A program made the position numbers and the translations under genes. A stretch of 64,000 bases of DNA, from NCBI GenBank assembly GCA_004369085.1, contig ML210259.1, positions 1 through 64,000 on the forward strand, in the 5' to 3' direction. Shown piece after piece: positions 32,696 through 43,835 of the stretch (the first letter of the stretch is position 1; each line of letters begins with the position of its first letter). Source of the DNA: Coprinopsis marcescibilis (taxonomy: Eukaryota > Basidiomycota > Agaricomycetes > Agaricales > Psathyrellaceae). Below the pieces are notes generated by a model. The model did no database searches. It saw only the letters and a list, made by a program, of their open reading frames with translations, and was not told where the DNA came from.

Positions 32696-34143
32696 ATGAC
32701 TCAATCCGCTGAAGACTGCTGTGACACCGTCGAAGTTCCACCCGCCGTCATGGCTGCCACAATGGAGCAAATGCCCACCGATATCGTCTACAACATCCTC
32801 GAATGCATCGCACGCGAAGAACGCCCATTCCTGCGGACAACCGCCCTACTCTCGAGGCACTTCCGAGTGCTCAGCCAACGATTGTTGTTCAGAAAGCTCA
32901 GAATCCCAATTCGCTTCACCGTCAACTCTATCTCCCTCGCGAAACCTATCCCGACGTCAGAAGAAATCCTAGGATATATCAAGGAGATCACCATCGACCT
33001 GGAGTTTGGTCATCGCGATGAAAGCTCTGATACGCCCGATGAGGGCCTTGACGAGGTTATCAATGCATTGGAGACTCTCAAGCTGGATGAAATCCAATCC
33101 TTGACACTCAAGTCGGAGACATCCACAACCGGTGTTTGGAACACGCTGCCGAAGAGGCTCTCAGAGTTGTTGGTACGTGTGTGTGGCAATACCGCTCTCC
33201 ACACTGTGGAATTCTCCTCCGCACCAATCCACTTCATTCCACACTGTCGAGAGTCGTTGAAGCAACTAACGGTGAAGGACCCTGCGTGCTTGGAATTGAA
33301 GGTACCCGATGCCACTGTCCGGACTGTCACTTCACCCATCCACCTCAAATCGTTGACGATTGAGGCTGGCACGGTCATTCCGTCGCAGATCATCAAGGAG
33401 CTTACCGACCCCCAAAATTGCATTGATGTGCAACAGCTGGAGTACCTCAAGGTGGCAACCGATCCTCAGGCTTTCCCTGCCATCCGCGGCCTGCTCAACT
33501 ATGCCCAGTCCCTTGAGACATTCGAGATATATCTTCCAGGTATGCGTTTCCATAGCTGGGAAAATGATTTCTCTCAACGTATCTCCCTCCTTCGCCCCCA
33601 GATATTGCCATTAACCCTCTGAACTTCGACTTCCATAGCCTCTCGCGGCTGAAAGAACTTAGCATAATCCGGCCCAACCTGTCCACTGAGGACAATATGG
33701 AAACTCTGTCCTGGATCTGCGGCGAGCTTAGCTCATTCCCTCAGAACTGCCCTCTCGAAGCCCTCCGCCTCACATACCTCTTCCACTTTGACGACTCTCG
33801 CGATGACCCGTTCAACTTCAACTATTGGGTGAACTTTAGCAATATCGTTGGAGATCAGGCCCATTTCCCCAACCTCAAGCGCGTTGATCTGGCGTTATAC
33901 ACGACGTTCCAGAAAGGGGATAGGTTCATCGAGTGGACGCTGCAGGCGTATAAGGAGGAGTTCCTCGACTCGATGACCGGGTTGAAGGGAAGGAATATCC
34001 TGGATATTAACTTCAACTTTGAGTCCATACCCCTCCCGCCTATACCTCACGATACCGCGTCCGTTGGAGGGTGTTTATGGTGCAACCCCCCGACAAGTTT
34101 GCTACCGGCCCCTGAAGACAACCCTGATAATATAATCGCCTGA
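32696..34143 (+). CDS. F-box-like protein with leucine-rich C-terminal region
   Basis: Exons 32696-33539 and 33602-34143 with a 62-nt gtatgc...cag intron give 461 residues. Residues about 20-60 form the F-box-like helix set: EQMPTDIVYNILECIA, then LRTTALLSRHFRVLSQRLLF. These are expected to bind Skp1 of an SCF ubiquitin ligase. The rest alternates short strands and helices with leucine spacing (IQSLTLKSETS, LKSLTIEAG, LKELSIIRPNL, LKRVDLALYTTF). It follows the same plan as the genes at 2.7 and 58.8 kb, but those are too diverged to be a recent duplication. The start ATG at 32696 is the first in frame; another at 32750 would remove the acidic leader. The substrate is unknown. Confidence 0.82.
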
Positions 34144-34654
34144 TCATATCGACGCTCGTCTGTTACTTACTGGCAGTGTTGGAACCGAATAAATGGAGCT
34201 TCAATGATTAAAGAAACCGTATCATTACTCGGATACTAGTAACGATTTGACGAGTCGTTCAGGAATCAATTTGGGTTGGTCTTTGCTCTTGGTTATATAC
34301 GCTGCAATGCTGGAACAAGATAATGGTGGTTGACACAGGGGCTAGAGCTATGGACATTGAAAAACAAGATACGTCTCTTCGAATGATTGTGGGCGCCTGT
34401 GATAGTTGACCCAAGCACAAGAAATAAGGTCTGATTTTGGCCCCTGGTAGTGGTAGTAGTAGGTTCTGACTGGGCGCCTGATGCAAGATTAATGTCCTGA
34501 TTCGGTTGATCGGTGGCTGGAGTTGCACTAATAGATGTTTGCCTAGCACACCTGATGGTGTAAGTCCATGGTAGGTTCATCGTGCTGCACGGGAGTGGAA
34601 GATTTTCATGTTGTTGATAAGCCTCCGAGATGAGCGAGATGACAAGACTTTAGA
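34144..34654. other. Intergenic, with a 95-codon minus-strand frame of unknown status
   Basis: 34293-34580 (minus) encodes a Thr/Asn-rich frame beginning MNLPWTYTIRCARQTSISAT. It lies directly downstream of the zinc-cluster gene on the same strand and might be a missed 3' exon of it. No motif. Confidence 0.25.
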
Positions 34655-35494
34655 TTACACTGGCTCTGGAACCTGGTTGACAAGATGTGAGCTGGCTTGT
34701 GCATCCATGAATCCAGGCGGACAGCTTACAGTGGACATTTCAGACACCGGGGATTTACAGGATAATTTCGTTGGCGACATTGGTTGCAACCGGTCTCGAA
34801 GTCTTGACCTCCTAGTCTTCTTCACATAAGTGTAGGTGCAATCGACGGAACGATTATGGCAGTTTCTGAGAGGCCCTAGTTTATTAATACTTTTTTTACG
34901 ATAATATTGCCAGCCTTACTGGCATCTCTTCCCGTCGCGACCAGCCTCTGGAGGACTGCAGGCAATCTTCTGTCGTCGGCAACGGTCACAGGCTACAGTA
35001 GCATTTTTGGTCGAACGCCGCTTTATGTTTCTAGTCCCGACCGAAGTATGCTGTGTTGGCAAGTCAGGGGTATGCAGGTCCGTGTCGCTGGCCAGCGGTG
35101 GGTGCGCTACTTCGTGCATGTGACGCGACGAGAGAAGCGGGGCACAAGCTTTGTCAGATTCTGCATGGTTGAGTAACGGCTGCTCATTGGGCGTAATAGG
35201 ATGGTCATCGAGGGGTGAGGGTTGCTCCACACCAGGATACATCGAGAGAACTGGGGTGACCGAATGGTTGGTGGGGGCAGATGAGCTTCGTACATGAGCC
35301 AGCTTCGAATGATCGACTGGGGAGAAAGTGTTCGACAGAACAGCGAGAAGAAAATGACCAAGCAGATTGGCGTCAAGCCCTGCTAGGTTATCCGGCAGGA
35401 TTTGCTCGAAGTTGGAACTTATCACGGTTGGTTCCGCTAGGCCAGAGTCATCACTGGTCACAATCCAATCGTCAAATCTGAAATCGGCATACAT
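34655..35494 (-). CDS. Zn2Cys6 binuclear-cluster protein with C-terminal zinc cluster
   Basis: Two exons (minus), 34920-35494 and 34655-34865, joined across a 54-nt gtaagg...cag intron. The join builds a complete cluster: C-D-R-C-R-R-Q-K-I-A-C, a 13-residue loop (SPPEAGRDGKRCQ ending), then C-H-N-R-S-V-D-C-T-Y, followed by basic VKKTRRSRLRDR. Before it lie about 180 residues of Ser/Pro/Asp-rich sequence (FDDWIVTSDDSGLAEP, NLAGLDANLLGHFLLAVL), which may be an activation region. A cluster placed near the C-terminus is unusual for this nuclear DNA-binding family. The true N-terminus is unsettled: the frame stays open upstream to 35587 without an ATG, so another 5' exon may exist, and translation might instead start at MHEVAHPP just before the cluster. 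The zinc cluster is certain, the gene limits are not. Confidence 0.65.
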
Positions 35495-35856
35495 TGGCCT
35501 GGGGCTCTGGCGGGGGCTTGTCCTCCCGGATAACGACGATGGCTTGAGCTTGCCAGAAGGCAGGAATTGATACCAGACAGCTAGCACGAATAGAACAAGA
35601 TATTGACGTGGGTTGAAAGAGATTTGTCATCGATGTCCACAACACCTCCGGTCAATGGTCATGCCCTTTAATTGCACTGCCTTAGTCCAATAATACGCGC
35701 TAGACACGTTATTTTGATTGCCTAAAACTGCGAGCGTGATACGTTTGAGAGCATAAAACTTGACTGTGGTGCTGCTTCGCGGTTTATAACTCAGCTGGAG
35801 AACGGCAAGTAAACAAGTATACCCCTCCGCTCCTAGAGTGCAAATAATCGATTCCT

Positions 35857-36457
35857 TTACTTATTCACCTCAGAACCGATCCATGCCCACGCCCAGCGAC
35901 GTCGACATGTGTAAAGCTCCGAGAGGTATCCCTTGGTCATTGTAAATCGCTCCATTAATAAGATCCACCCCTGCTCGAATTGCTCCGGAGAGATGGATCG
36001 ATAAACAGCCCAAAACTCAGTCGCAAATTCCTTCCACCGTGGTCCGAGTGAAGGCCGAGTGTTTGTTGCGATGTTTCCATTCAAATGGTGCAGACAATAG
36101 AGGTGGTGTGTGAAGGGAAGGGTGATTTCGCAAGCTCGGATAATAGACTCATGACGATCCGAGAGCCCTGGCGGTTTCGAGATGGCGTTGGAATAGCCAG
36201 GAATAGAAGGCGACGTCCTCTGTTTCATGGATACAGAACCAAAGGACCCGTGAGCGCCCAAAATTGTCGATGCCAATCCCAGGTGTATTACTGTATATTG
36301 TGCGCCCGTGTTTGTACAGACAACCGTACATATATAGAAAAAGGCGGCATTTGTCGGAGTATCTCTCCTTGACCGAGCCCAAGTAAAATACAAGGAAGAC
36401 GCTTAATTTCGCGGGGTCTTGGTTGATAGGAAGGAGGACTCCAAGCTTCTGTTTCAA
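35857..36457 (-). pseudogene. MULE-type transposase remnant, frameshifted
   Basis: Two overlapping minus-strand frames together read like the central MULE transposase domain. 36457-36180 gives IDNFGRSRVLWFCIHETEDV then FYSWLFQRHLETA. After a frame change near 36170, 36170-35857 gives LSDRHESIIRACEITLPFTH, LYCLHHLNGNIATNTR, RWKEFATEFWAVYRSISPEQ and RRRWAWAWIGSEVNK. The D of SDRH and the C-x2-H (LYCLHH) are family landmarks. The frameshift and the lack of both ends show a dead fragment. Mutator-like elements carry long terminal repeats and 9-base target duplications; I could not find either here. Zinc-cluster genes lie on both sides. Confidence 0.8.
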
Positions 36458-36459
36458 TT

Positions 36460-36892
36460 CTAGGACCTGTTTATGATATTGGCGAGGTCACTGTAAGAAG
36501 TATTGAGGATTAAGGGCACAGAGGTAAGACCAGTGTCGACATTCCCCTTGCTTGAAGTTGGATCAACAGGCAGGGGTTTGGGTCTTGAATTTGATGTTGG
36601 CTCAACTGGCAGAGGTTCGGGTCCTGGCTGGGGCGACTCCGTTACAAACTGGTATACTGGCTGGTGCGGAGAAACGGACTGATTTGGTGCCGTCGACTGA
36701 GTTGGAAGGATTATCATTGCCGTCAATGTTTGAGGTTGACCCACGTACCTTAAGGCTGGAAACGGCGAAGTTATTGCGATCACACAACATTCTTCTTTGA
36801 ACGCAAGGTCCACAAGGCGATTTCCCATCGCATTTCCCCCCCATCCCCTTGCAGACATTACACTTTGGCACGCCCCTGGACTGAGGCTGCAT
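36460..36892 (-). CDS. Small protein with atypical Zn2Cys6 cluster
   Basis: Exons (minus) 36749-36892 and 36460-36696 with a 52-nt gtacgt...cag intron give 126 residues. The cluster is near the N-terminus: C-N-V-C-K-G-M-G-G-K-C, five residues to C-G-P-C, then six to the last Cys of VQRRMLC. The usual basic residues between the second and third Cys are replaced by Gly/Met, so DNA contact may be weak. The C-terminal exon repeats a Pro-rich unit (GPEPLPVEPTSN then RPKPLPVDPTSS). The stop lies only two bases from the MULE relic, so the gene may be truncated by, or have belonged to, that element. No further domain. It is a short regulator or a zinc-binding remnant; the model is sound, the role unknown. 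Confidence 0.55.
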
Positions 36893-37713
36893 CCGTGCGA
36901 GAAGTGGGAAGGCAAAGAGTCGTTTCCCTCATCAGATTCATCAAATCTTAAAGCGGAGACTAATTTCGGACCCCGACCTATGTCAAACTGATACGAATTA
37001 TGGTCAGGCCAAGTCAGACACTCAGACTGAAAATGGAACGCGTCTGCTATTTCCCGCACTCTCTGGATGCCTAGGATAGTTTTTACACGCACCTACAACG
37101 TGTTCTAAGCGTCGTGTACGGCTTTCTCTTGGAACAACAGTTCCGGTCATCTGGCCGTGTTTCACTCTAGTTATAACCTAGCTTCTCCGACAGAAATGAC
37201 CGATTTCACCTCTCGTGCGCTGACGGGAACTCGTTCCCAATAAAATACGAGAAGTTGGGGTAGGTTAATGCACGAGGCGCTCAGCGCTGACGAATGAAGA
37301 TGGATTGGGGTAAGTACGCCCATGCCTCGTGTCCGTACTGATTGTATGTGCTGTAGGTCCCTGACCCGACGACACAAGGCTGCCGATGTTTCCGAGTATC
37401 GTGGCGCGTTCAGGCCTTGTGCCCTCTTGGCTTCACCTAAGTATTCGTATCTGCCATACGATAACGATCTTATCTCCCAATCTGGAGGGCCGCCCGTGAA
37501 AGCTATGTGTTGACGGGCGTCTTGCACCCTGAATTGACAGCCCACACACTTTAATGTGTAAGAAAACGGTATACATGCCTGCACTGCCTTTTAGTGCGAA
37601 TCAGACCGGGCTCCAACCATGAAACTAGTTAAATACCTTCAGGACATTCGACACTCAGCTTCCCCAGCGCTTTCGAGCCTCTTTACGATCTTCACGACCA
37701 TTACGACCTAATA
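36893..37713. other. Intergenic, with an unassigned 137-codon minus frame
   Basis: The minus frame 37171-37584 (begins MQACIPFSYTLKCVGCQ) has no recognisable domain and weak codon character; I leave it unassigned. The right end must hold the promoter of the membrane-protein gene. Confidence 0.3.
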
Positions 37714-38936
37714 ATGTCGTTTCCAGCAACAACTCAAACCTTCTCAGGCCGTTCTCTGCTGGCGTGGAAAGGCGAGTCTTCCTGAGCCCACTGTGTCACC
37801 TGAGCTTTCTTAACCGGCTCTATATCACAGTGGTCATTTCGGTACTGTATGGCGCTGGGATTGCAGCAAGCGCGGCTCGATTGATATATCGATATCGCTC
37901 AAAAAGCCTGGGTGTCGATGACTACTTTGCCTTATTGGTTCCTATTTCCTCTGCGATATCGGCTGGAGTGATCTGGCCCCTATACAAGGCGTTAGGTATG
38001 TTGTCCATCAACACGGCCTCTAACATTTGAGACTGATATCTTCACGTCGTCCCCAACAGATTCGCATGATGGGATCCCCGAACAAGTCACCCTTTACTGG
38101 GTCATGTCTGTCTCGTGGTTGATCACAATTTGGTACCGTACCGAAAACACCATCATGTCGCCTTGCTTATCGCTGATCACATTTGTTTTAGGTCATCGAG
38201 AATAGCGTTGGGGTTCACATTGAAGAAGACGATCCCCGAAGGCTCTGCTTTCCGTATGGCGTTTAACGTACTCCTGATCTGCTTCGCCATTCTTCTCTTC
38301 GGAAATATCCCCTGGCTCGTCACAACGGGGTGCACTCACATGAGCAGGTTCCAACCAGACATCAGGACTTTGACATATTGCAACGCAAACCGAAGGGGTT
38401 ATGCTATCATCAATTTCATTTGTGGGTGTCCGACTCAGGGGCAGACTTTATGTCGAAGTTCCTTACACTTTGTTTCTAGCCCTCTTCTACAGCGAAATAT
38501 GGTTGATTATCATCCCTGTTTTGGCACACATCAAGTCTAGACTGTCTGTTTCTCAGAGTAGAACTCTGCAGATTTCGGCTTGTCTCTCGGCAGTCCTAAT
38601 TGTTCTGACCAGCCTTCACGCGGCAGTCTACTTCTCGCCCTTGGTCGTCGGTTCCGATGGTCTCTTCACCATTGACATGGCGCAGCATCTCGAGGTACGC
38701 AAATCATCTTTCGGCGCCATCTCATTGTTAATAACGTTTTATAGGCTGCTTTGTCTGCGATTGTGTGCAATGTCCCAATATTGGTTGCATTTTTCTTCTG
38801 GGCGAGACGCGGAGAAGCGGAAAATGGAACGGTCGCAGTTGCACCCACCTTCCAGGTCTCGTTGAACGAGACCAGCAAGCAGGACGACGAAGTCAGCATT
38901 GCTTCCAGAGAAGTCAAGGACATTCACGTTGTTTAA
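37714..38936 (+). CDS. Seven-helix integral membrane protein of the fungal rhodopsin-like (DDY) type
   Basis: Six exons: 37714-37771, 37831-37995, 38060-38132, 38192-38421, 38480-38694 and 38745-38936 (933 nt, 310 residues). Helices in order: KVVISVLYGAGIAASAARLI, FALLVPISSAISAGVIWPLY, YWVMSVSWLITIWSSRIALG, MAFNVLLICFAILLFGNIPW, YAIINFISLFYSEIWLIIIP, SACLSAVLIVLTSLHAAVYF and EAALSAIVCNVPILVAFFFW. The RYRSKSLGVDDYFAL stretch after helix 1 is the family hallmark. Such proteins lie in fungal plasma membranes and are often called rhodopsin-domain or PTH11-related; ligands are unknown. There is no retinal lysine in helix 7. Intron 1 is a GC-AG intron (GCGAGT donor) and without it the frame breaks; intron 4 (38422-38479, gtgggt...tttctag) repairs the other apparent break. 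The C-terminal tail is cytosolic and acidic. Confidence 0.75.
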
Positions 38937-39402
38937 AGCCTCACACATTCACTTTTACGTCCATGTCGCTTTCAAGTTTCGGACCATTATTTAATCACAC
39001 GATACATCTTCTCGGACTCCTTGCATTGTACTTGACTGTACGCTCACTTTACTTTCATATGCTCATTCATTTTCATTTCCATTTCCATTTCATCTAGATA
39101 TTATGATACTGTACCTGGGCGCCAGTAATCTGTGATACTAGCTCTGCTTGGAGGGTTTCCAACAGAAACAAAGCTGGCTGGGTGGCGGGCAAGACTTCTT
39201 CCTAGACTGTAAACAGCTGTAAACTACCTTGATGGATGTGCAGACAGATATTCTTGCAAAAATATTGCGGCGAATACGGTACGCTGTGTATGTCCGGGGA
39301 TTCCGACCTGTCAAGTATTTCATTCATCTCTGCATTCTCTTCTTCCTGGAGATCAAACTTTCTCCACTTCGCGGTAAACAACGGATAACGCTTCTTAAAG
39401 AT

Positions 39403-40086
39403 TCATACTTCCACTTCAAGTGCCGTATTCTAAAATCACATTTAATTGCAGCGCCAGAATCTCGGTCAAAGGGAAACCAGTTTTTCCGACCAGAATGACC
39501 CATTCCACAGCTTTGCTTCCTCCGGATCCCATTTCATCTCAAACGTTGCTGTTCTGAGTGTCCGGCTTGTTAGCACATCTTCCCCGCATTCGATTTCATT
39601 TAATTGCAGCGAAGCCTTTGATGTCGGTTCAGATGCAGTCTCATACAAAGTCAATCTGATAACCGTATTGCTCAGCTGAGCAAGTTCGGTGGCTCTCGCC
39701 ATTCGCATGGTGGAGAAATCTCGCATCTGTCTGATTCTTATTTTGAAAGGAACCAACGGACGCAGTACAACATCGCAAATGTCTCCGAAATCACCGCTTC
39801 GAGAGCTTAGGAGGGAATACGCTGATCTCGCAGGTGTAGCTAATTTGGATTGTCTCGATACTTTGCCCAGGCAATGAGAAACGGTTAAATCTCTGTTGAT
39901 TGGGACATTTTCTTGCGGAAATGTTTGCCCGTTTGGGCGTGATATAGAGTGAAATCTTTCTAGGCCTTTACCTGAATCATTTCTCTCCTGACAGATGCGC
40001 TGGATGGATTGATTCCATCTGCATCCTAGCAGATAGGCTTGCCATGTCCATATGTAGCACCACATTGTTGACGAGACCCGGGACAC
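39403..40086 (-). CDS. Unrecognised protein with beta-rich C-terminal part
   Basis: The last exon 39403-39429 joins 39478 onward through a 48-nt gtttcc...ttttag intron. The C-terminus then reads GSFWSEKL followed by NTALEVEV, better than the alternative stop six codons later. The preceding sequence has alternating strands (TVIRLTLYETASEP, ASLQLNEIECGEDVL, TLRTATFEMKWDPEEAK), suggesting a beta-sandwich. The 5' end is open: the frame runs up to 40086, but further introns are likely and the start at MRMARATELAQ (about 39714) is an alternative. No family recognised. Confidence 0.4.
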
Positions 40087-41984
40087 CCCTATGCGAATAA
40101 TGTCCTTGTAGAGGATCTACCCCTCAGGCTATACTCGAGCTCTCCCCGCCGGACCCCTTGCTCCGGGCCAATAGTAGTAGATAAGCGCCCTTAAAGCTCA
40201 ATTCAGTTCCCACCTCTCCACCTAAAATTCTTGTTCGTGCTAAATAGCCCAGCTCAGTCTGTCCAGTAGTATTAAAAAAGGTGCTAGACGTCACCAGGAG
40301 AGGCATTTGTATTTGGACGAGGCATCTGTGACTCAGAGAAGTTTCCCAGACAAAGTGCGCACAAACGCGCGCTGTGGGGAACGCGACAGCCCGACGAACC
40401 TCCAAAATCACAAGCTTGAGTGGGCTTTGTGAATAAGAAGCATCGGCTGTCCTTCTGGTTCCGGGACTTTCCTGCGGTGTGGAGACTTCCAATGCGTCGC
40501 TTATTTCCCCACAGAGCTCCCACGTACTCTAACTGCCACGCTGCTCTGCGATTCGGCGAGCCTTTATCAATGGTAGCCATGATCCAGGTCAACAAGTTAC
40601 CCACAATCTGGATCGTGGAAACGGCCATGCCTTAATGCATCATAGGCGCCTGTGACCATTCCGTCGACTCGTACGTCTCTTGCCAATACAAGCTCTATAA
40701 AACTGAACTAGTATCGCCGCAGTATTGGCGAGATTGATTCCCTTGAAGAATGGACGTGCGAGGCACTTTTCAAAATGTAGAAGAGGCCAACGCAAATCAT
40801 CGTGGAGCTTTTCCCACTGGTAATAATCCGTCTGACATTCCGTACTGTTCGCGTCGAGAGAATGACTTCCATCCTCAGTTGGGAAACGTAAAGCATAAGT
40901 GCTTCACTTCTCCACAAGTATTACTGAGCTCTGGGTAAAGAAGAACGCAGGGGGTAAGCCAAGCTCCACCTTGTAAAAGCTCCGGTCCCGACTCGTACTG
41001 ACCTTGCGATGTTCCACTTGTATGTACAAACACTACTCGCAATCGTCTTCTATCGCCGTACAAGTGCATAGTTCAAAGGATAAGTGCTTCCAAAGATCCG
41101 AGAAATACTGGGGGATCAAACCAGGTTCCCATACTAGTTTATCAGCGTACGCTGAAGAAGGAAAAGAAGCAGCCCAAACTGAGCAGGTCAACATTCTTCT
41201 CTCCAACCCCACGCCCGGGGAGCTCCAGTGCTATATTTGCGAGTGGAGTGTTATGGTTACTGACAATCTCACAAGCTCCATCGCGTTCAAGTCCCGACTC
41301 GCTGGGACTTCGGCAAAGCTTGCGCGTATGGATTTCCACCACTTTTCATTCCTGCTAGGATTGGAAGAAGGTCGAGAAGCACTCCGTTGGCGATTTCGAA
41401 ATTCAGAAGTCGATGCAAACCTTCTCAATTCGTCATCGTTCATCAAGACTCAACGGTACGCTTTCCCCATCCACCCTTTACAGCCAATAGCGTCAGCTCC
41501 AAGGCCCGGAGCCAATCCGACAAGAAGCAAAACGTTTGGTCCAGACATTGGAAAGACCCGCATCTCCAGCCCCCTTCCCGCCCTCTCCCACTGCGGTGCG
41601 GGGTACCCCCGGCGGGCGCCTACACAAAATCCGAGAAAAAGACCCACGAAAATCAAAAATCGCACAATTTCTGGGAATTAGAAGTTCTTCCCCTCACCAT
41701 TCCAAATCATTTCCCTTCCTTTCTGAATTTACGACAGCAATCCATCTGCTGTATGCACGGAGGGTAAGCATCTTATAAGCGCCGAGGGAGGATGAAAGTT
41801 TCGAAGAGAGAGGAGTTTGCCGAAGCGAGGGCGTTTTTTGATTTCACATCCTCTTACTCAACTGTGCCTCGAGGCTTGAATACCATCCTGCCGACACCCT
41901 ACCTAGCGACTTACTAACCTAGCCGTATGCCTTACTTGCCTACTTGAGTACAATGTCATGGGAGGATCGGAACGGTAACCACCC
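40087..41984. other. Region with unassigned open frames
   Basis: Minus frames at 40124-40492 and 40284-40628 and a 225-codon plus frame at 41004-41681 overlap partly and show no known domain. Because this genome splices heavily, one of them may be an exon (possibly 5' exons of the 39.4-40.1 kb gene on the minus strand), but I could not build a model. Confidence 0.3.
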
Positions 41985-42387
41985 ATGCCATACACCACAC
42001 CCACGCTCAAAATAAGCTCTTCTGCGTACCATTCACCCCTCTCATCGCTGACCGAAACCGTCAATCCATCCATCCTTACATACCTCCCGAATCTCCCACT
42101 GACGTCGTCCCCCCTCCCATCCCCAATCTCACCAGCAAAAAGAACCGCCACCCCCGAGTCTTCCCATCCCAAAAGTTCACATCCCACATCCCACAACCCG
42201 AGAGAACGACAACACACAACACAGTTGTCCAACAGCCAAGTATAACACATTTCGCCGGTTGATCCCCATACTGACAGATTTGAAATACAGGGAAGCGGAG
42301 GCTTCTGAATCGGATGATGAGAACCAACGCCTCGCCGCTTCCAACGACTCGGATTCTCGACGCAAACGACGTTTGTATGCAAAGTGA
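41985..42387 (+). CDS. Possible hypothetical protein ending in a nuclear-signal-like tail
   Basis: A plus-strand ATG at 41985 (MPYTTPTLKISSSAYHSPLS) opens a Ser/Pro/Thr-rich frame. Downstream, another frame reads without a stop through EAEASESDDENQRLAASN to SRRKRRLYAK and a TGA at 42385-42387, which looks truly coded. The two need a frame change or intron around 42245-42275 that I could not place. The C/A-rich composition leaves all three frames open, which weakens the case. Function unknown. Confidence 0.3.
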
Positions 42388-43835
42388 ATATGGATGCAAA
42401 CGGTATGCGATCGAATTCCGACATCTCAGAAAAGACTGTGGGTATATCATTTCCTTACCTGTCCAATCCTCCATTCCTCCTCCTCTCCGGACTTTCAACC
42501 AGTGAGCCGTAGCGGGCTTTACGGGCCAGAGTCTACCGCCGCCACCTTACAACATCAACCCTCAATCCGTCCTCGGAAATCCCAAAACTCGCCCAACTCC
42601 GCAAGTTTTCACGCCGCATACGTACGTTGTAAAGTTTCTGACATGATCAAACGCAACTCTCCGACGAAAGATGCCCAACAATCATCATCCCGACAAGTTC
42701 CAACAGTTTTTGAATCGTGATCCACCCGGGTTCTCCAATAGAATCTGAAGAATAGAAACGAAAGGGCCAAAAAAACTCGGACCTAACCCAAGGTTACCTC
42801 CTCTCCCACTAATTAAAATCCTGATTCCTTATTTCCTCGGCCGAGTGCTTTCCATGTGCCGCTCTCAAGTGACAAGGTCACGACGGTATGCATCCCTTGT
42901 TCGCAACGCAATAATAGACCAACGCTCAAGAACCTTCCACACACCAACACACAAGAAAAGGAAGGAAATTGTTATATACGTAGTACACACTGCATTTACT
43001 TTGAATCGTTAGTTAACTGGTACCATACCCAAGACACATTTTGATATATATATAAAAATCATAACAAAAAATACAACATAGTGGTAGTAAATAGTGGTCT
43101 TTCGCAACAGAAAAAAGGGGCGATGAATCATGAAAACTTTGAAAGAGAGACGATTGTGGTGGGCTCAACAGAAAATGAATGGTGGTGTTAATACAACAGC
43201 ATCGAGAAGAAAGCGAACATGGAATGAACAACAACGTTAACAACAGAAAGCATCATCAACGTACAATGAATATAAAAAGAAAAAGAAGTCAAAAAAGTAG
43301 AACGTTAGAACAGGTTGGAAAGTTTGTATGGGATCGAAAAAGGACAGGAGGGGGGGAATTCGTTTCGTTCATCGTTTCAATTCTTGGCTTTTCGTAGACG
43401 TCGTGATGGTTTCCTGAAGCAAGCGGGGAGCGGAAGCAGACAGTCGGTTTCTCCGTGCCTCCGTCTCCCATGTGATTTTGGGAATACCGGACACCAGAAC
43501 AGGGGAACGCATATAGCGCGAGCCTCGCATGCGTCGGTAGGTGGCGATACAGTGGTGCAGCGGGTGCGGATTGGAGTAGCGGCGGGCGGGGGACAGAGTG
43601 GATTGGAGCAGGGAAGGCCAGAGGCCAGAGGAAGACCAGATAGGCGTAGCGGAAAGAGGAAAGGATAGGTGGTGGTATCGGGTCATGAAGGGGTATGAGT
43701 CGGGAGATCAAAACCAATCGTGAAGGAATGCATATGCAGAGAGAAATGGCGTAAGAGTCGACGTGAAAGGACAGTCGCCAAGAAACAAGAAAAAAACCCA
43801 AAACTCGAGGGGTAGTCGCAAATCGTCGTGGTCAA
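42388..43835. other. Intergenic, AT-rich 3' flank of the bHLH gene
   Basis: Includes a short TA-rich run near 43045-43056 and A-rich stretches. Probably 3' UTR and spacer. No gene was recognised. Confidence 0.4.

Noticed and set aside
37714..38936. Membrane-protein gene taken as a pseudogene because of two frame breaks
   Set aside because: Both breaks vanish with a GC-AG intron (37772-37830) and a canonical intron (38422-38479), and all six exons add to 933 nt.
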